Source: Burkholderiaceae bacterium (GTDB lineage: Bacteria > Pseudomonadota > Gammaproteobacteria > Burkholderiales > Burkholderiaceae_C). From it: DNA of 64,000 nucleotides. Location of the stretch: positions 1-64,000 of the forward strand of contig JACKLN010000011.1 of NCBI GenBank assembly GCA_024235855.1. Reading direction: 5' to 3'. Made by a program: the position numbers and the translations under genes. Shown one piece after another: positions 8,483-17,634 of this stretch (position 1 is its first letter; every line of letters starts with the position of its first letter). A model generated the notes under the pieces. The model worked only from the letters and a program-made list of their open reading frames with translations. It did no database searches and was not told the DNA's origin.

Positions 8483-9280
8483 TTAGGCCACCGCGGTGCG
8501 GTACGCATGCCAGCTGGCGTGACCGATCACCGGCCCCACCACCAGCAGCCCGGCGAACCACGGCAGCATGGCCAGGCCGACGAAGAAGGCGATCAGGAAG
8601 GCCCACCACAGCATGACGCCGGTCTGCGTGAGCACCAGGCGCAGGCTGGTCAGGCCGGCGGTGATGGCGTCGGTCTGGCGGTGCAGGATCATCGGGATCG
8701 AGACCACGCTGACGGCGTAGATCAGCCCGGCGAAGATGGCGCCCACGCCCAGCCAGGCGGTGATGAAGCCGATGTTCTCCGGGTCCAGCAGCGCCAGCAG
8801 CGAACCCTTCAGATCGGGCATGCCGTCGAAGCTGACGGCGAAGATCACCAGCGTGGCCCGGCCCCACAGCATCTCCAGCACCAGCAGCACGAAGCCGAAG
8901 ATGGCCAGCGTGCCGGTGCGCGTGTCCCAGGCCAGCAGCGAATCGCCGAAGTCGGGCTTCTCGCCGGCCTCCAGGCGCTGGCTGGTGCGGTACAGGCCCA
9001 GGCACAGGAAGGGACCCATCAGCAGGAAGCCGGCCGACAGCGCCATCACGTAGGCCGGCGCCTGCTCGTACATCTTCAACAGCGCCCAGCCCATGACGAC
9101 GAAGCAGGCGCCGTAGAACAGGCCGATGGCCGGCGCGTGCGCGAAGTCGCGCGTGCCGGCCGCCAGCCAGCGCAGCGGGTCGCGGAAGCTCAGCGGGCGC
9201 AGCGCGATGTCGAACGCCGTGGGCGCAGGCGCCTCGCCGGGCTCGGCGCGCTGTTCGGGTTCCGTGGGCGTGGCATTCAT
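8483..9280 (-). CDS. DUF2189 integral membrane protein
   Basis: A 265-residue inner-membrane protein with about six predicted membrane segments after a proline- and glutamate-rich cytosolic start. The 'RPLSFRDPLRWLAAGTRDF' opening and the 'GPFLCLGLYRTSQRLEAGEKP' loop are typical of DUF2189, a proteobacterial family of unknown function often near respiratory genes. Nothing in its neighbours fixes a role. Confidence 0.82.
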   Translation of the reverse strand: MNATPTEPEQRAEPGEAPAPTAFDIALRPLSFRDPLRWLAAGTRDFAHAPAIGLFYGACFVVMGWALLKMYEQAPAYVMALSAGFLLMGPFLCLGLYRTSQRLEAGEKPDFGDSLLAWDTRTGTLAIFGFVLLVLEMLWGRATLVIFAVSFDGMPDLKGSLLALLDPENIGFITAWLGVGAIFAGLIYAVSVVSIPMILHRQTDAITAGLTSLRLVLTQTGVMLWWAFLIAFFVGLAMLPWFAGLLVVGPVIGHASWHAYRTAVA

Positions 9281-9340
9281 GCCGCCGTTGTAGCCCGGCG
9301 ATGCGCCGACGGGTATCGGGCCCGCCCCGGGGATCGACGG

Positions 9341-11020
9341 TCAGTCGTCGTGCCGCTTCTCGCGCCGGATCGAGCGCACCAGCCAGATCGCGCCGCCGGC
9401 CGCACCGACGAAGCCCAGGAAGCCGAAGGCCGGCAGGCCGAACAGCGTGGGCCCGCCGCCCACCGTCATCACGATGGACGAGCCGATGATCAACGCCGCG
9501 ATGACGATGGCCATCGACAGCCGCGTGGCGGCACGGTCGAGCTGGTCGCCCACGCGCTGAAGGTGGGCCAGCTCCAGACCTACGCGAAGTTGCCCATGGC
9601 GGGCGCGGCGCAGCAGGCGCGAGACGTCGTGCGGCAGCTTCTCGGCGGTGGACGCCAGCTTCAGCGCCGCCTGCCAGGCGCGCTGGCCCAGCGCCTTGGG
9701 CTTGTAGCGCGCGCGCAGCACACGCTGCAGCAGCGGCAGCGCCTCCTGCGCCACGTGGAAGTCCGGGTCCAGGCCGCGGCCCATGCTCTCCAGCGAGACG
9801 AAGGCCTTGATCAGCAGCGCCAGGTCGCCCGGCAGCGTCAGCGACTGCTCGCGCAGCACGTCGGTCACCTCGGTGAGCATGCGGCCGAGGTTGAGCTGCG
9901 CCAGCGGCGTGCCGTGGTACTGGTCGACGAAGGCCTCGATGGCCGATTCCAGCTCGGCCAGGTCCACGCCGCGCGTGTCGCCAGTCCAGTCCAGCAGCAC
10001 TTCGGCCACCGCGGGCGGGTCGCGCTGCACCAGGCCCAGCAGCAGGTCCAGCAGTTCCTCGCGCCGGCGCGGCGGCAGGCGGCCGACCATGCCGAAGTCG
10101 ATGAACGCCAGCCGGTTGCCCGGCAGGTAGAAGACGTTGCCGGGGTGCGGGTCGGCGTGGAAGTAGCCGTCCTCGACGATCATCTTCAGCACCGCCTGCG
10201 CCCCGCGCCGGGCCAGCACCTTGCGGTCCAGGCCGGCGGCGTCGACGGCGGCGAGGTCCTCGCCGGGCAGGCCGTCCACCCGGTCCTGCACGTTCACGCG
10301 GGCGCCGGTGAAGGCCCAGTGCACGCGCGGGATGTCGACGAAGCCCAGCGGCGCCAGGTTGCCGGCCACGCGCTCGGCGCTGCGGCATTCGGCGGCCAGG
10401 TCGAGCTCGCGCTTCAGCGAGCGCGCGAACTCGCGCACCAGCTGCTGCGGGCCATACGGCACCAGGGCCGGCCACTGGCGCTCGGCCACGCCGGCCAGGC
10501 GCTGCAACAGGCGCAGGTCGGCCTCGATGACCGCCTCGATGCCGGGCCGGCGCACCTTGACGATGACCTCGGTGCCGTCGTGCAGGCGCGCGCGGTGCAC
10601 CTGCGCGATCGACGCCGCGGCCAGCGGTTCGGTGTCGAACCAGGCGAACACCGCTTCCGGTTCGCCACCGAGGTCCTCGCGCAGCTGCGGCCGCAGCGTC
10701 TCCATCGGTACCGGCGGCACGTTGCTGTGCAGCTTGCTCAGCTCGCGCAGCCAGTCGGCGTCGAGCAGGTCGCCGCGGCCCGCCAGCACCTGGCCGAGCT
10801 TGACGAAGGTGGGGCCGAGTTCCTCGAAGGCGCGGCGCACCTGCTCCGGGGGCGTCAGCCGCGCCAGCTCGGCCGCGTTCTCGCGCTTGAGCACGTGGCC
10901 GGCGCGTTCCAGTGCGTCGGCCATGCCCAGCCGGCGCACGGCCTCGCCCAGTCCGTGGCGCATCAGCACGCCGGCGATCTCCTGCATGCGGCCAAGGTCC
11001 TGCAGGGACAGGCTGTCCAC
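9341..11020 (-). CDS. UbiB-family (ABC1/AarF) atypical kinase
   Basis: The 559-residue protein has a UbiB-type kinase-like domain followed by two membrane segments near the C-terminus. Hallmarks are the K74-L-G-Q77 motif of the N-terminal extension, the alanine-rich loop A134-A-A-S137 that replaces the glycine loop, 'GYFHADPHPGN' and 'FIDFGMVGRL'. UbiB proteins are ATPases that help ubiquinone synthesis or quinone movement. No ubiE/ubiJ lies alongside, so this could be the true ubiB or a paralogue. It ends the ileS-lspA gene string at an 10-bp distance. Confidence 0.9.
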   Translation of the reverse strand: MDSLSLQDLGRMQEIAGVLMRHGLGEAVRRLGMADALERAGHVLKRENAAELARLTPPEQVRRAFEELGPTFVKLGQVLAGRGDLLDADWLRELSKLHSNVPPVPMETLRPQLREDLGGEPEAVFAWFDTEPLAAASIAQVHRARLHDGTEVIVKVRRPGIEAVIEADLRLLQRLAGVAERQWPALVPYGPQQLVREFARSLKRELDLAAECRSAERVAGNLAPLGFVDIPRVHWAFTGARVNVQDRVDGLPGEDLAAVDAAGLDRKVLARRGAQAVLKMIVEDGYFHADPHPGNVFYLPGNRLAFIDFGMVGRLPPRRREELLDLLLGLVQRDPPAVAEVLLDWTGDTRGVDLAELESAIEAFVDQYHGTPLAQLNLGRMLTEVTDVLREQSLTLPGDLALLIKAFVSLESMGRGLDPDFHVAQEALPLLQRVLRARYKPKALGQRAWQAALKLASTAEKLPHDVSRLLRRARHGQLRVGLELAHLQRVGDQLDRAATRLSMAIVIAALIIGSSIVMTVGGGPTLFGLPAFGFLGFVGAAGGAIWLVRSIRREKRHDD

Positions 11021-11030
11021 GCTCAGCCCC

Positions 11031-11561
11031 TCACCGGTGGCCCGTGCGCCGCACGCGCAGGATCTCGTCCAGGATCAGGCAGGCCGCGCCCAGCGTGATC
11101 GCGCTGTCGGCCAGGTTGAAGCTGGGGAAGTAGCCGCCGTGGAACAGCGGCTCGAGGATCGCGAAGCGGAACTGCAGGAAGTCCACCACGTAGCCGTGGA
11201 TCAGGCGGTCGACCACGTTGCCCACGGCGCCGCCCAGGATCATCGTCAGCGCAAAGCAGAACAGCCGCTGGTCGCCGTGCCGGCGCAGCATCCAGACGAT
11301 GAAGACCGAGGCGACCATGCCGATGCCGACGAAGAACCCGCGCTGCCAGCCGCCGGCGCCGGCCAGGAAGCTGAAGGCCGCGCCCGGGTTGTGCGCGCGC
11401 ACGAGGTTGAAGAAGGACGTGACAGTGACGCTGTCGCCGAGCTGGAAGGCATTGACGATCAGCGTCTTCGTGACCTGATCGGCCACGATGACGAACACCG
11501 CCAGGCCCAGCCACAGCGCCAGGCTGGGGCCGCGGCGGTGCATCAGGCTCGTCCTGCCCAT
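11031..11561 (-). CDS. lspA: lipoprotein signal peptidase (signal peptidase II)
   Basis: The 176-residue inner-membrane aspartyl protease removes signal peptides from prolipoproteins. It has four membrane segments and both catalytic regions: 'GNVVDRLIHGYVVDFL' and 'FNLADSAI'. The start at 11561 overlaps the ileS stop by one base (TGATG), which implies translational coupling; a second Met at 11543 is possible. This ileS-lspA order is widely conserved. Confidence 0.95.
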   Translation of the reverse strand: MGRTSLMHRRGPSLALWLGLAVFVIVADQVTKTLIVNAFQLGDSVTVTSFFNLVRAHNPGAAFSFLAGAGGWQRGFFVGIGMVASVFIVWMLRRHGDQRLFCFALTMILGGAVGNVVDRLIHGYVVDFLQFRFAILEPLFHGGYFPSFNLADSAITLGAACLILDEILRVRRTGHR

Positions 11562-14404
11562 CAGGCGTGCACACGCGCCTCGCCGGCGCCGTGCAGGTTG
11601 TCGGTGCAGCGGCGGCACAGGCCCGGGTGCGCGGCGTCGTGGCCGACGTCGTCGCGCCAGTGCCAGCAGCGCTCGCACTTGGTGGCGGTGGATGGCGTCA
11701 CCGTGACCGACAAGGCTTCCGCGGACGACACCGACAGCGCGCTGACGATGAAGACGAACTTCAGGTCCTCGCCCAGCGACTGCAGCAGGGCCAGGTCCTC
11801 CGGCGGCGCGCCGATGGCCAGGTTGGCCTGCAGCGACGACCCCACCGCGCCGGTGCCGCGCACCGCCTCGATCTCCTTGTTGGCCAGCTCGCGGATCTCG
11901 CGCAGACGCGCCCACTTCGGCAGCAGCGCCACGTCTTCGCCGTCGAAATTCCAGTAGGTCTCGGTGAAGATCGATTCGCTGTGGCCCACCAGCTTCCAGG
12001 CTTCTTCCGCCGTGAAGCTGAGGAATGGCGCCATCCAGCGCAGCATGGCCTGGGTGATCTGCCACAGGGCCGTCTGCGCGCTGCGGCGGGCCAGGCTTTT
12101 CGGCGCCGTCGTGTAGAGCCGGTCCTTCAGCACGTCCAGGTAGAACGCACCCAGGTCCTCGCTGCAGAAGACCTGCAGCTTGGCCACCACCGGGTGGAAC
12201 TCGTAGACTTCGTAGTGCTTCAGGATCTCGGCCTGGAACTCGGCACTGCGGGCCAGCGCCCAACGGTCGATCTCGAACAGCTGGTCGGCCGGGACGGCGT
12301 CGGTCTTCGGGTCGAAGTCGGACGTGTTGGCGAGCAGGAAGCGCAGCGTGTTGCGGATGCGGCGGTAGGCGTCCACCACGCGGGCGAGGATCTTGTCGTC
12401 GCCGGCGATGTCGCCGCTGTAGTCGCTGGCCGCCACCCACAGGCGGATGATCTCCGCACCCAGGGTCGAGCTCACCTTCTGCGGCTCGATGCCGTTGCCC
12501 AGGCTCTTGCTCATCTTGCGGCCCTGGCTGTCCACCGTGAAGCCGTGGGTCAGCAGGCCGCGGTAGGGCGCACGGCCATACAGCGCACAGGCCAGCAGCA
12601 GCGAGCTGTGGAACCAGCCGCGATGCTGGTCGTGGCCTTCCAGGTAGAGGTCGGCCTCGGGGCCCTCGCGGTGCCAGCCCTCGGGGTGCTGGCCACGCAG
12701 CACGTGCCAGAAGGTGCTGCCGCTGTCGAACCAGACCTCGAGGATGTCGCTGCACTTGGTGTAGTGCGGCGCGTCTTCGGGGCCCAGGATCTCCTCGGCC
12801 GTGACGCGGCTCCAGGCCTCGATGCCGCCCGCTTCCACGATGTCGGCGGCCTGGTCCAGGATCTGCATCGTGCGCGGGTGCAGCTCGCCCGTGTCCTTGT
12901 GCAGGAAGAAGGGCAGCGGCACGCCCCAGCTGCGCTGGCGGCTGATGCACCAGTCGGGCCGGTTGGCGATCATGTCGCGCAGGCGGGCACGGCCGTTCTC
13001 CGGGTAGAAGCCCGTGTGGTCGATGGCTTCCAGCGCCATCTGGCGCAGCGTCTTCTCGGCCTTGTCTTTGGTGAAGACGCCTTCGCCTTCGTCCATGCGC
13101 ACGAACCACTGCGCCGCGGCGCGGTAGATCACCGGGCTCTTGTGGCGCCAGCAGTGCGGGTAGCTGTGCGTGATGGCCTCGGTGGTCATCAGCCGCCCGG
13201 CGTCGCGCAGCGTGTCGATGATCTGCGGCACGGCCTTCCAGATGTTCAGGCCACCGAAGAGCGGGAAGTCGTCGGCGTAGCGGCCGTTCCCCTGCACCGG
13301 GTTCAGGATGTCGTCGTAGGCCAGGCCGTGGGCGACGCAGCTGTTGAAGTCGTCCAGGCCGTAGGCCGGCGAGCTGTGGACGATGCCGGTGCCGTCGTCG
13401 GCCGTGGCGTAGTCGGCCAGGTAGACCGGGCTCAGGCGGTCGTAGCCTTCGTGCACGTGCGCCAGCGGGTGGCGGAACTGGATGCCGCCGAGCTTTTCGC
13501 CCAGCGTGGTGGCCACCACGTGGCCGGTGAGCCCGTAGCGCTTCAGGCAGGCCTCCACCAGCGACGCTGCCAGCACCAGCTGCCCGCGCTCGGTGTGCAC
13601 CAGCGCGTACTCGATCTGCGGGTTCAGGTTCAGCGCCTGGTTGGCCGGGATGGTCCACGCGGTGGTGGTCCAGATCACCGCGAAGGCCTCGCCGACGATC
13701 TCCGGCAGGCCGAAGGCCGCGGCCAGCTTGTCGGGCTCGGCGCATAGGAAGGCCACGTCCAGCGTCTGGCTCTTCTTGTCGGCGTATTCGATCTCGAATT
13801 CCGCGAGCGAGCTGCCGCAGTCGAAGCACCAGTAAACCGGCTTCAGGCCGCGGTAGACGAAGCCACGCTCGATCACGCGCTTGAAGGCGCGGATCTCGCC
13901 GGCCTCGTTGGCCGGGTCCATGGTGGCGTATCGATGCGCCCAGTCGCCCAGCACACCCAGGCGCTGGAAGTCCTTCATCTGCAGCGCGATCTGCTCGGTG
14001 GCGTAGGCGCGGCTCTTCGCCTGCATCTCGTCGCGGCTCAGGCCGCGACCGTGCGCCTTCTCGATCGCGTTCTCGATCGGCAGGCCGTGGCAGTCCCAGC
14101 CCGGCACGTACTGGGCGTCGAAGCCGGCCAGCTGCCGCGCCTTGACGATCATGTCCTTGAGCACCTTGTTGACGGCGTGCCCCATGTGGATGGCACCGTT
14201 GGCGTAGGGCGGGCCGTCGTGCAGCACGAACAGCGGCGCGCCGCGGCGGGCGTCGCGCAGGCGCTTGTACAGGCCTTCGTCCTGCCACTGCTGCACCCAG
14301 GCGGGCTCGCGCTTGGCCAGGTCGCCGCGCATCGGGAACGGCGTGTCGGGCAGGTTCAGGGTCTGGCGGTACTCGGGGGCGGTCTTGTCGGTGGGGGCGT
14401 TCAT
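11561..14404 (-). CDS. ileS: isoleucyl-tRNA synthetase
   Basis: The 947-residue class I synthetase charges tRNA-Ile. The HIGH-type motif is HMGH at residues 73-76 within 'PPYANGAIHMGH', and the KMSKS loop is at 630-634. A C-terminal zinc knuckle is formed by CERC and CRRC. The start at 14404 (MNAPTDKTAPEYR) gives normal length; the extra upstream reading is low-complexity. It is followed by lspA with a 1-bp overlap. Its usual upstream neighbour ribF lies about 3.2 kb away on the same strand instead of adjacent. Confidence 0.97.
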   Translation of the reverse strand: MNAPTDKTAPEYRQTLNLPDTPFPMRGDLAKREPAWVQQWQDEGLYKRLRDARRGAPLFVLHDGPPYANGAIHMGHAVNKVLKDMIVKARQLAGFDAQYVPGWDCHGLPIENAIEKAHGRGLSRDEMQAKSRAYATEQIALQMKDFQRLGVLGDWAHRYATMDPANEAGEIRAFKRVIERGFVYRGLKPVYWCFDCGSSLAEFEIEYADKKSQTLDVAFLCAEPDKLAAAFGLPEIVGEAFAVIWTTTAWTIPANQALNLNPQIEYALVHTERGQLVLAASLVEACLKRYGLTGHVVATTLGEKLGGIQFRHPLAHVHEGYDRLSPVYLADYATADDGTGIVHSSPAYGLDDFNSCVAHGLAYDDILNPVQGNGRYADDFPLFGGLNIWKAVPQIIDTLRDAGRLMTTEAITHSYPHCWRHKSPVIYRAAAQWFVRMDEGEGVFTKDKAEKTLRQMALEAIDHTGFYPENGRARLRDMIANRPDWCISRQRSWGVPLPFFLHKDTGELHPRTMQILDQAADIVEAGGIEAWSRVTAEEILGPEDAPHYTKCSDILEVWFDSGSTFWHVLRGQHPEGWHREGPEADLYLEGHDQHRGWFHSSLLLACALYGRAPYRGLLTHGFTVDSQGRKMSKSLGNGIEPQKVSSTLGAEIIRLWVAASDYSGDIAGDDKILARVVDAYRRIRNTLRFLLANTSDFDPKTDAVPADQLFEIDRWALARSAEFQAEILKHYEVYEFHPVVAKLQVFCSEDLGAFYLDVLKDRLYTTAPKSLARRSAQTALWQITQAMLRWMAPFLSFTAEEAWKLVGHSESIFTETYWNFDGEDVALLPKWARLREIRELANKEIEAVRGTGAVGSSLQANLAIGAPPEDLALLQSLGEDLKFVFIVSALSVSSAEALSVTVTPSTATKCERCWHWRDDVGHDAAHPGLCRRCTDNLHGAGEARVHA

Positions 14405-14637
14405 GGCGTCGGGCCGCACGGGCGGCAGATCGATCGGGACGTCGCCGCCGCGGGCATCCGCAGGGGTGCGCGGCGATCGGTGCGCAGGCTTCAGCCGTCC
14501 TTCAGACGGCGCTGCGAATAATTCGGTCGCGCGTCGTCTGGCGCCGCGTGGCCGAATGTCCGCGGGCGATGGGGGGTGCGGTTCCGTTCGTCGCCATGCG
14601 GCGATTCTAGCGACGCCACTCCCCTCATCCCGCCCCG

Positions 14638-15450
14638 ATGCCACTCTGCCCACGAGCCTTGACGATCCTGCTGTTGTGCACGGGCCTGGCCCACGCCGCC
14701 GAACCCGCTGCTGGCGATGCCAAGCCGGCGCGCTTCGAAGGCGCGATCGGGCTGATCTCGTCGTACGGCCCGGAGTACGGTGGTGCCGAGCGCTCAGCCT
14801 GGCGATTCCGGCCGGCGGGCTTCGTGCGCTATGGCCGCATCACGATTTCCGTGGCCGGTGGATTCACCACCCGCCGTGACGACGACGTCGATCGCGGCAT
14901 CGCGGCCGAGCTGGTGAAGCGGAAGACCTGGCGGCTCAGCCTCAGCGGCCGCTGGACCAACGGTCGCCAGGAGGCCGACAGCGACGCGCTGGCCGGCATG
15001 GGCGACATCGACGGCACTGTGCTGGCCAGGTTGCGCCTGCAATGGCTGCCCGAAGGTCCCTGGCGGTACTCGCTGGCCGTGAGCACCGATGTCCTGGGGC
15101 ACGGCGGTGGCTCGCTGGGCGAACTGGGGGCCGCGCGCAGCTGGACGCTCGACCCCGACACGCGCCTGCAATTCGGTGCCGGCCTGAGTTTCGGCAGCGA
15201 CACCTACATGCAGTCGTGGTACGGCGTGACGCCGGCCCAGTCGCAGCGCAGCGGCTATCCCGTCTACACCCCGGGCAATGGCCTGCGTGATCTGGCCGCC
15301 GCCCTGACCCTGCGTCACGAACTCGGCAAGCACTGGGGCACCTATGTCGGCGCCCGGGCGTCCTGGGAGATCGGCGCCGCCGCCAAGAGCCCGCTGGTGC
15401 AGCAGCGGCTGGGCTGGTCCTTGGGCGCGGGGCTGGTCTGGCGGTTCTGA
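14638..15450 (+). CDS. MipA/OmpV family outer-membrane protein
   Basis: The 270-residue protein has a signal peptide (cleavage after about Ala20) and a beta-barrel pattern ending in 'LGAGLVWRF', with a terminal phenylalanine as expected for outer-membrane insertion. The start region 'FEGAIGLISSYGPEYGGAERS' and the internal 'RYGRITISVAGG' fit MipA/OmpV. Family members are porin-like or scaffold proteins for murein enzymes. It is divergent from ileS and sits inside the split ribF-ileS block, suggesting later arrival. Confidence 0.85.
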   Translation: MPLCPRALTILLLCTGLAHAAEPAAGDAKPARFEGAIGLISSYGPEYGGAERSAWRFRPAGFVRYGRITISVAGGFTTRRDDDVDRGIAAELVKRKTWRLSLSGRWTNGRQEADSDALAGMGDIDGTVLARLRLQWLPEGPWRYSLAVSTDVLGHGGGSLGELGAARSWTLDPDTRLQFGAGLSFGSDTYMQSWYGVTPAQSQRSGYPVYTPGNGLRDLAAALTLRHELGKHWGTYVGARASWEIGAAAKSPLVQQRLGWSLGAGLVWRF

Positions 15451-15567
15451 GCGGGGTGCGGGTTCGGGGGTTCCCTCGTCTCCCGGGGTGATGACACCGG
15501 CGCGGCTTCTCCCGTAGATTGCGTCGGCCCGCGGCAGCTGGATCGCGGACAAGCGGAGGATCCCACC

Positions 15568-17634
15568 ATGCATCACCCCTCGAAGAGCGGCGGATGGCGC
15601 CGCGCCTGGCCGGCCATGCTGGCCCTGGCCCTGGCGGCCTGCGGCGGCAGCGACCGGCCCGACGCCACGATCACGGCGCAGGACGACATGGCCACGCTGG
15701 ACTGGCGCAGCAGCGCGCTGGTCGACGTGCTGGCCAACGACAGCGCCACCCGTGGCACGCTGAGCCTGACGGCCGTCGACCCGCCGGCCAACGGTACGGC
15801 GGTGATCGAGAACGGCCAGCTGCGCTACACGCCAGACGAAGGCTGGTTCGGCACCGACAGCGTGCGCTACACCGTCCAGGCCGATGCCGGCGGTGCCATC
15901 GCGACGGCCACGGCGACCTTCACCGTGCAGGCCCGGCTGACGCTCAGCGGCACCATCACCGACGCGCCCATCGCCGGTGCCGCCGTGACGGTGCAGGTCG
16001 GCGACCAGACCGTCGAGGTCATGGCGAACGACGATGGCCGCTATGTCGCCGAGGTCGCCAGCGCGGATCCGGCAGCCTGGGTTCAGGTCACTGGCGCCAG
16101 CCCCGACGGGCGCGTGCGCCTGGTCAGCCTGGTCGGTGCGCTGTCCGGCGTGGCGGCGCTGGCCGGTACCGACACCACGGCGGTCGACGCCGCGGTGCTG
16201 CCGGCGTTGAACGCGACACACTGGACCAGTGCCGAAGCGGCGCTGCGCGCCCGGGCCCTTGGCGGCACCCTGCCGGCCAGCGCAGCCGACATGGCCACCA
16301 GCGACGGTGCTGTCCGGCCTCAGGACCTGCAGTCGCTGGCGATCGCGGTGAACCTGGTCGCCGATCAGGACGCGCCGTTGCCCGACGGCGTGTCCGACAG
16401 CTTCGCGCTGCTGCTGGACGGCACGGCGACTCAGGCCTTCGTGCGCGCGCAGGCCGTCGCCCGCCCCGACGCATTCGCCGCGGCACAGCAGGCCGTCATC
16501 GACACGGCACCGGTGCCGGCGGGCGAGCCGTGGGCGATCACTGCCACCCGCGTGCTGACCTACAGCGACGGTGGCAACCCGGTGAGCTACGTGGATCTCA
16601 CGCTGGAGCTGGAACCCGACGGCACGGCCACTTCGCATGAGGCGGGTCAACGCCACGCCGCCCGCTGGACGGCCGACGGTGCGGTGCTCCAGGTGACGTT
16701 GACGGCACCGATCGAACAGCCCGATTTCCCCTGCTACGACGATCCGATCACCGGCACGTGCATGCAGTACGCCGCCGTCTGGCGCACGCTGGGCTATCGC
16801 CTGCAGGCCGTGGCCGGCGGCAGCACCACCAAGCTGCCGGTGCTGCTCGCCACGCGGTTCGAACACGTCTGGCTGGAGGGCCCCCTGGCGGGCCAGGCCA
16901 TCACCACCGATCCCGGTGGCCCGGGCTTCCTGGCCTCGGTGTTCGACCTGGCCGGGCGCACCGGCGTGGCGGCCGACGAGCTGGTGGCAGGGGCTCGCCT
17001 GGCCGGCGTGGCGTCGGAGCCGGTCGATCCCGCCCAGGGCGACTCGCGCGACGACATCCTGCGCATCACCGGCCAGGGCACGGCGACCTTCGAGATCAGC
17101 GGTCAGCCCGCCACCTGGTCACTGGACGATGGCTGGGTCACCGTGCAGACGCAGGGCATGCCCGCGCGACGCTACACCCGTCTGGAGCGCGACCCGCGGA
17201 CCGGGCTGGAGTCATGGATCGCGGCCAGCGTGCCTGGCAGCGCCTCGGAGCCGGTGGTCTACAGCGCCGAGCAGGAACTGCTGTTCGCCGAGGCAGGGCT
17301 GGTCTTCACGGCCGATACGGCGGCACGTCGCTGGCGCACGGAGGGCTATGTGCTGGCCAACCCTGAGTTCTATGGCCTGGACCCGAGCTATGTGTTCAAT
17401 CCCGACGGCACGGCCAGCGGCACCGGCATCCAGAGCTGGCGGCTGGCCCCCGACGGCACGCTGGAACTGGTGCGCGTGACGCAGGGCGTCGAATACCCCC
17501 GCCGTTGGATCCCGCTGCGGCGCGTGGGCGACAACCTGATCGCGCTCGAGATCATCGACTGGGGCTACATCGATCCTGGCAGGAGCACCCGCCGGATCAA
17601 CTGGCAGGTGGACCTCGGCCCGGCCGGCGGCTAG
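15568..17634 (+). CDS. large lipoprotein with cadherin-like/Ig-like domain, function unknown
   Basis: I do not recognise the whole protein. The 688 residues begin with a lipoprotein signal whose lipobox is LAAC25. Residues about 38-118 form a VCBS/cadherin-like Big-type repeat ('VLANDS', 'GTAVIENGQLRYTPDEGWFGTDS'). Residues about 120-200 resemble a carboxypeptidase-regulatory-like beta-sandwich. The remaining 480 residues are beta-rich with no motif I can name. It should be anchored on the outer membrane or periplasmic face. Its TAG stop shares bases with the ribF stop on the other strand. Confidence 0.75.
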   Translation: MHHPSKSGGWRRAWPAMLALALAACGGSDRPDATITAQDDMATLDWRSSALVDVLANDSATRGTLSLTAVDPPANGTAVIENGQLRYTPDEGWFGTDSVRYTVQADAGGAIATATATFTVQARLTLSGTITDAPIAGAAVTVQVGDQTVEVMANDDGRYVAEVASADPAAWVQVTGASPDGRVRLVSLVGALSGVAALAGTDTTAVDAAVLPALNATHWTSAEAALRARALGGTLPASAADMATSDGAVRPQDLQSLAIAVNLVADQDAPLPDGVSDSFALLLDGTATQAFVRAQAVARPDAFAAAQQAVIDTAPVPAGEPWAITATRVLTYSDGGNPVSYVDLTLELEPDGTATSHEAGQRHAARWTADGAVLQVTLTAPIEQPDFPCYDDPITGTCMQYAAVWRTLGYRLQAVAGGSTTKLPVLLATRFEHVWLEGPLAGQAITTDPGGPGFLASVFDLAGRTGVAADELVAGARLAGVASEPVDPAQGDSRDDILRITGQGTATFEISGQPATWSLDDGWVTVQTQGMPARRYTRLERDPRTGLESWIAASVPGSASEPVVYSAEQELLFAEAGLVFTADTAARRWRTEGYVLANPEFYGLDPSYVFNPDGTASGTGIQSWRLAPDGTLELVRVTQGVEYPRRWIPLRRVGDNLIALEIIDWGYIDPGRSTRRINWQVDLGPAGG

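Noticed and set aside
8345..11098. A 917-codon open frame on the plus strand
   Set aside because: It is antisense to the DUF2189 and UbiB genes, both of which have clear family motifs on the minus strand.
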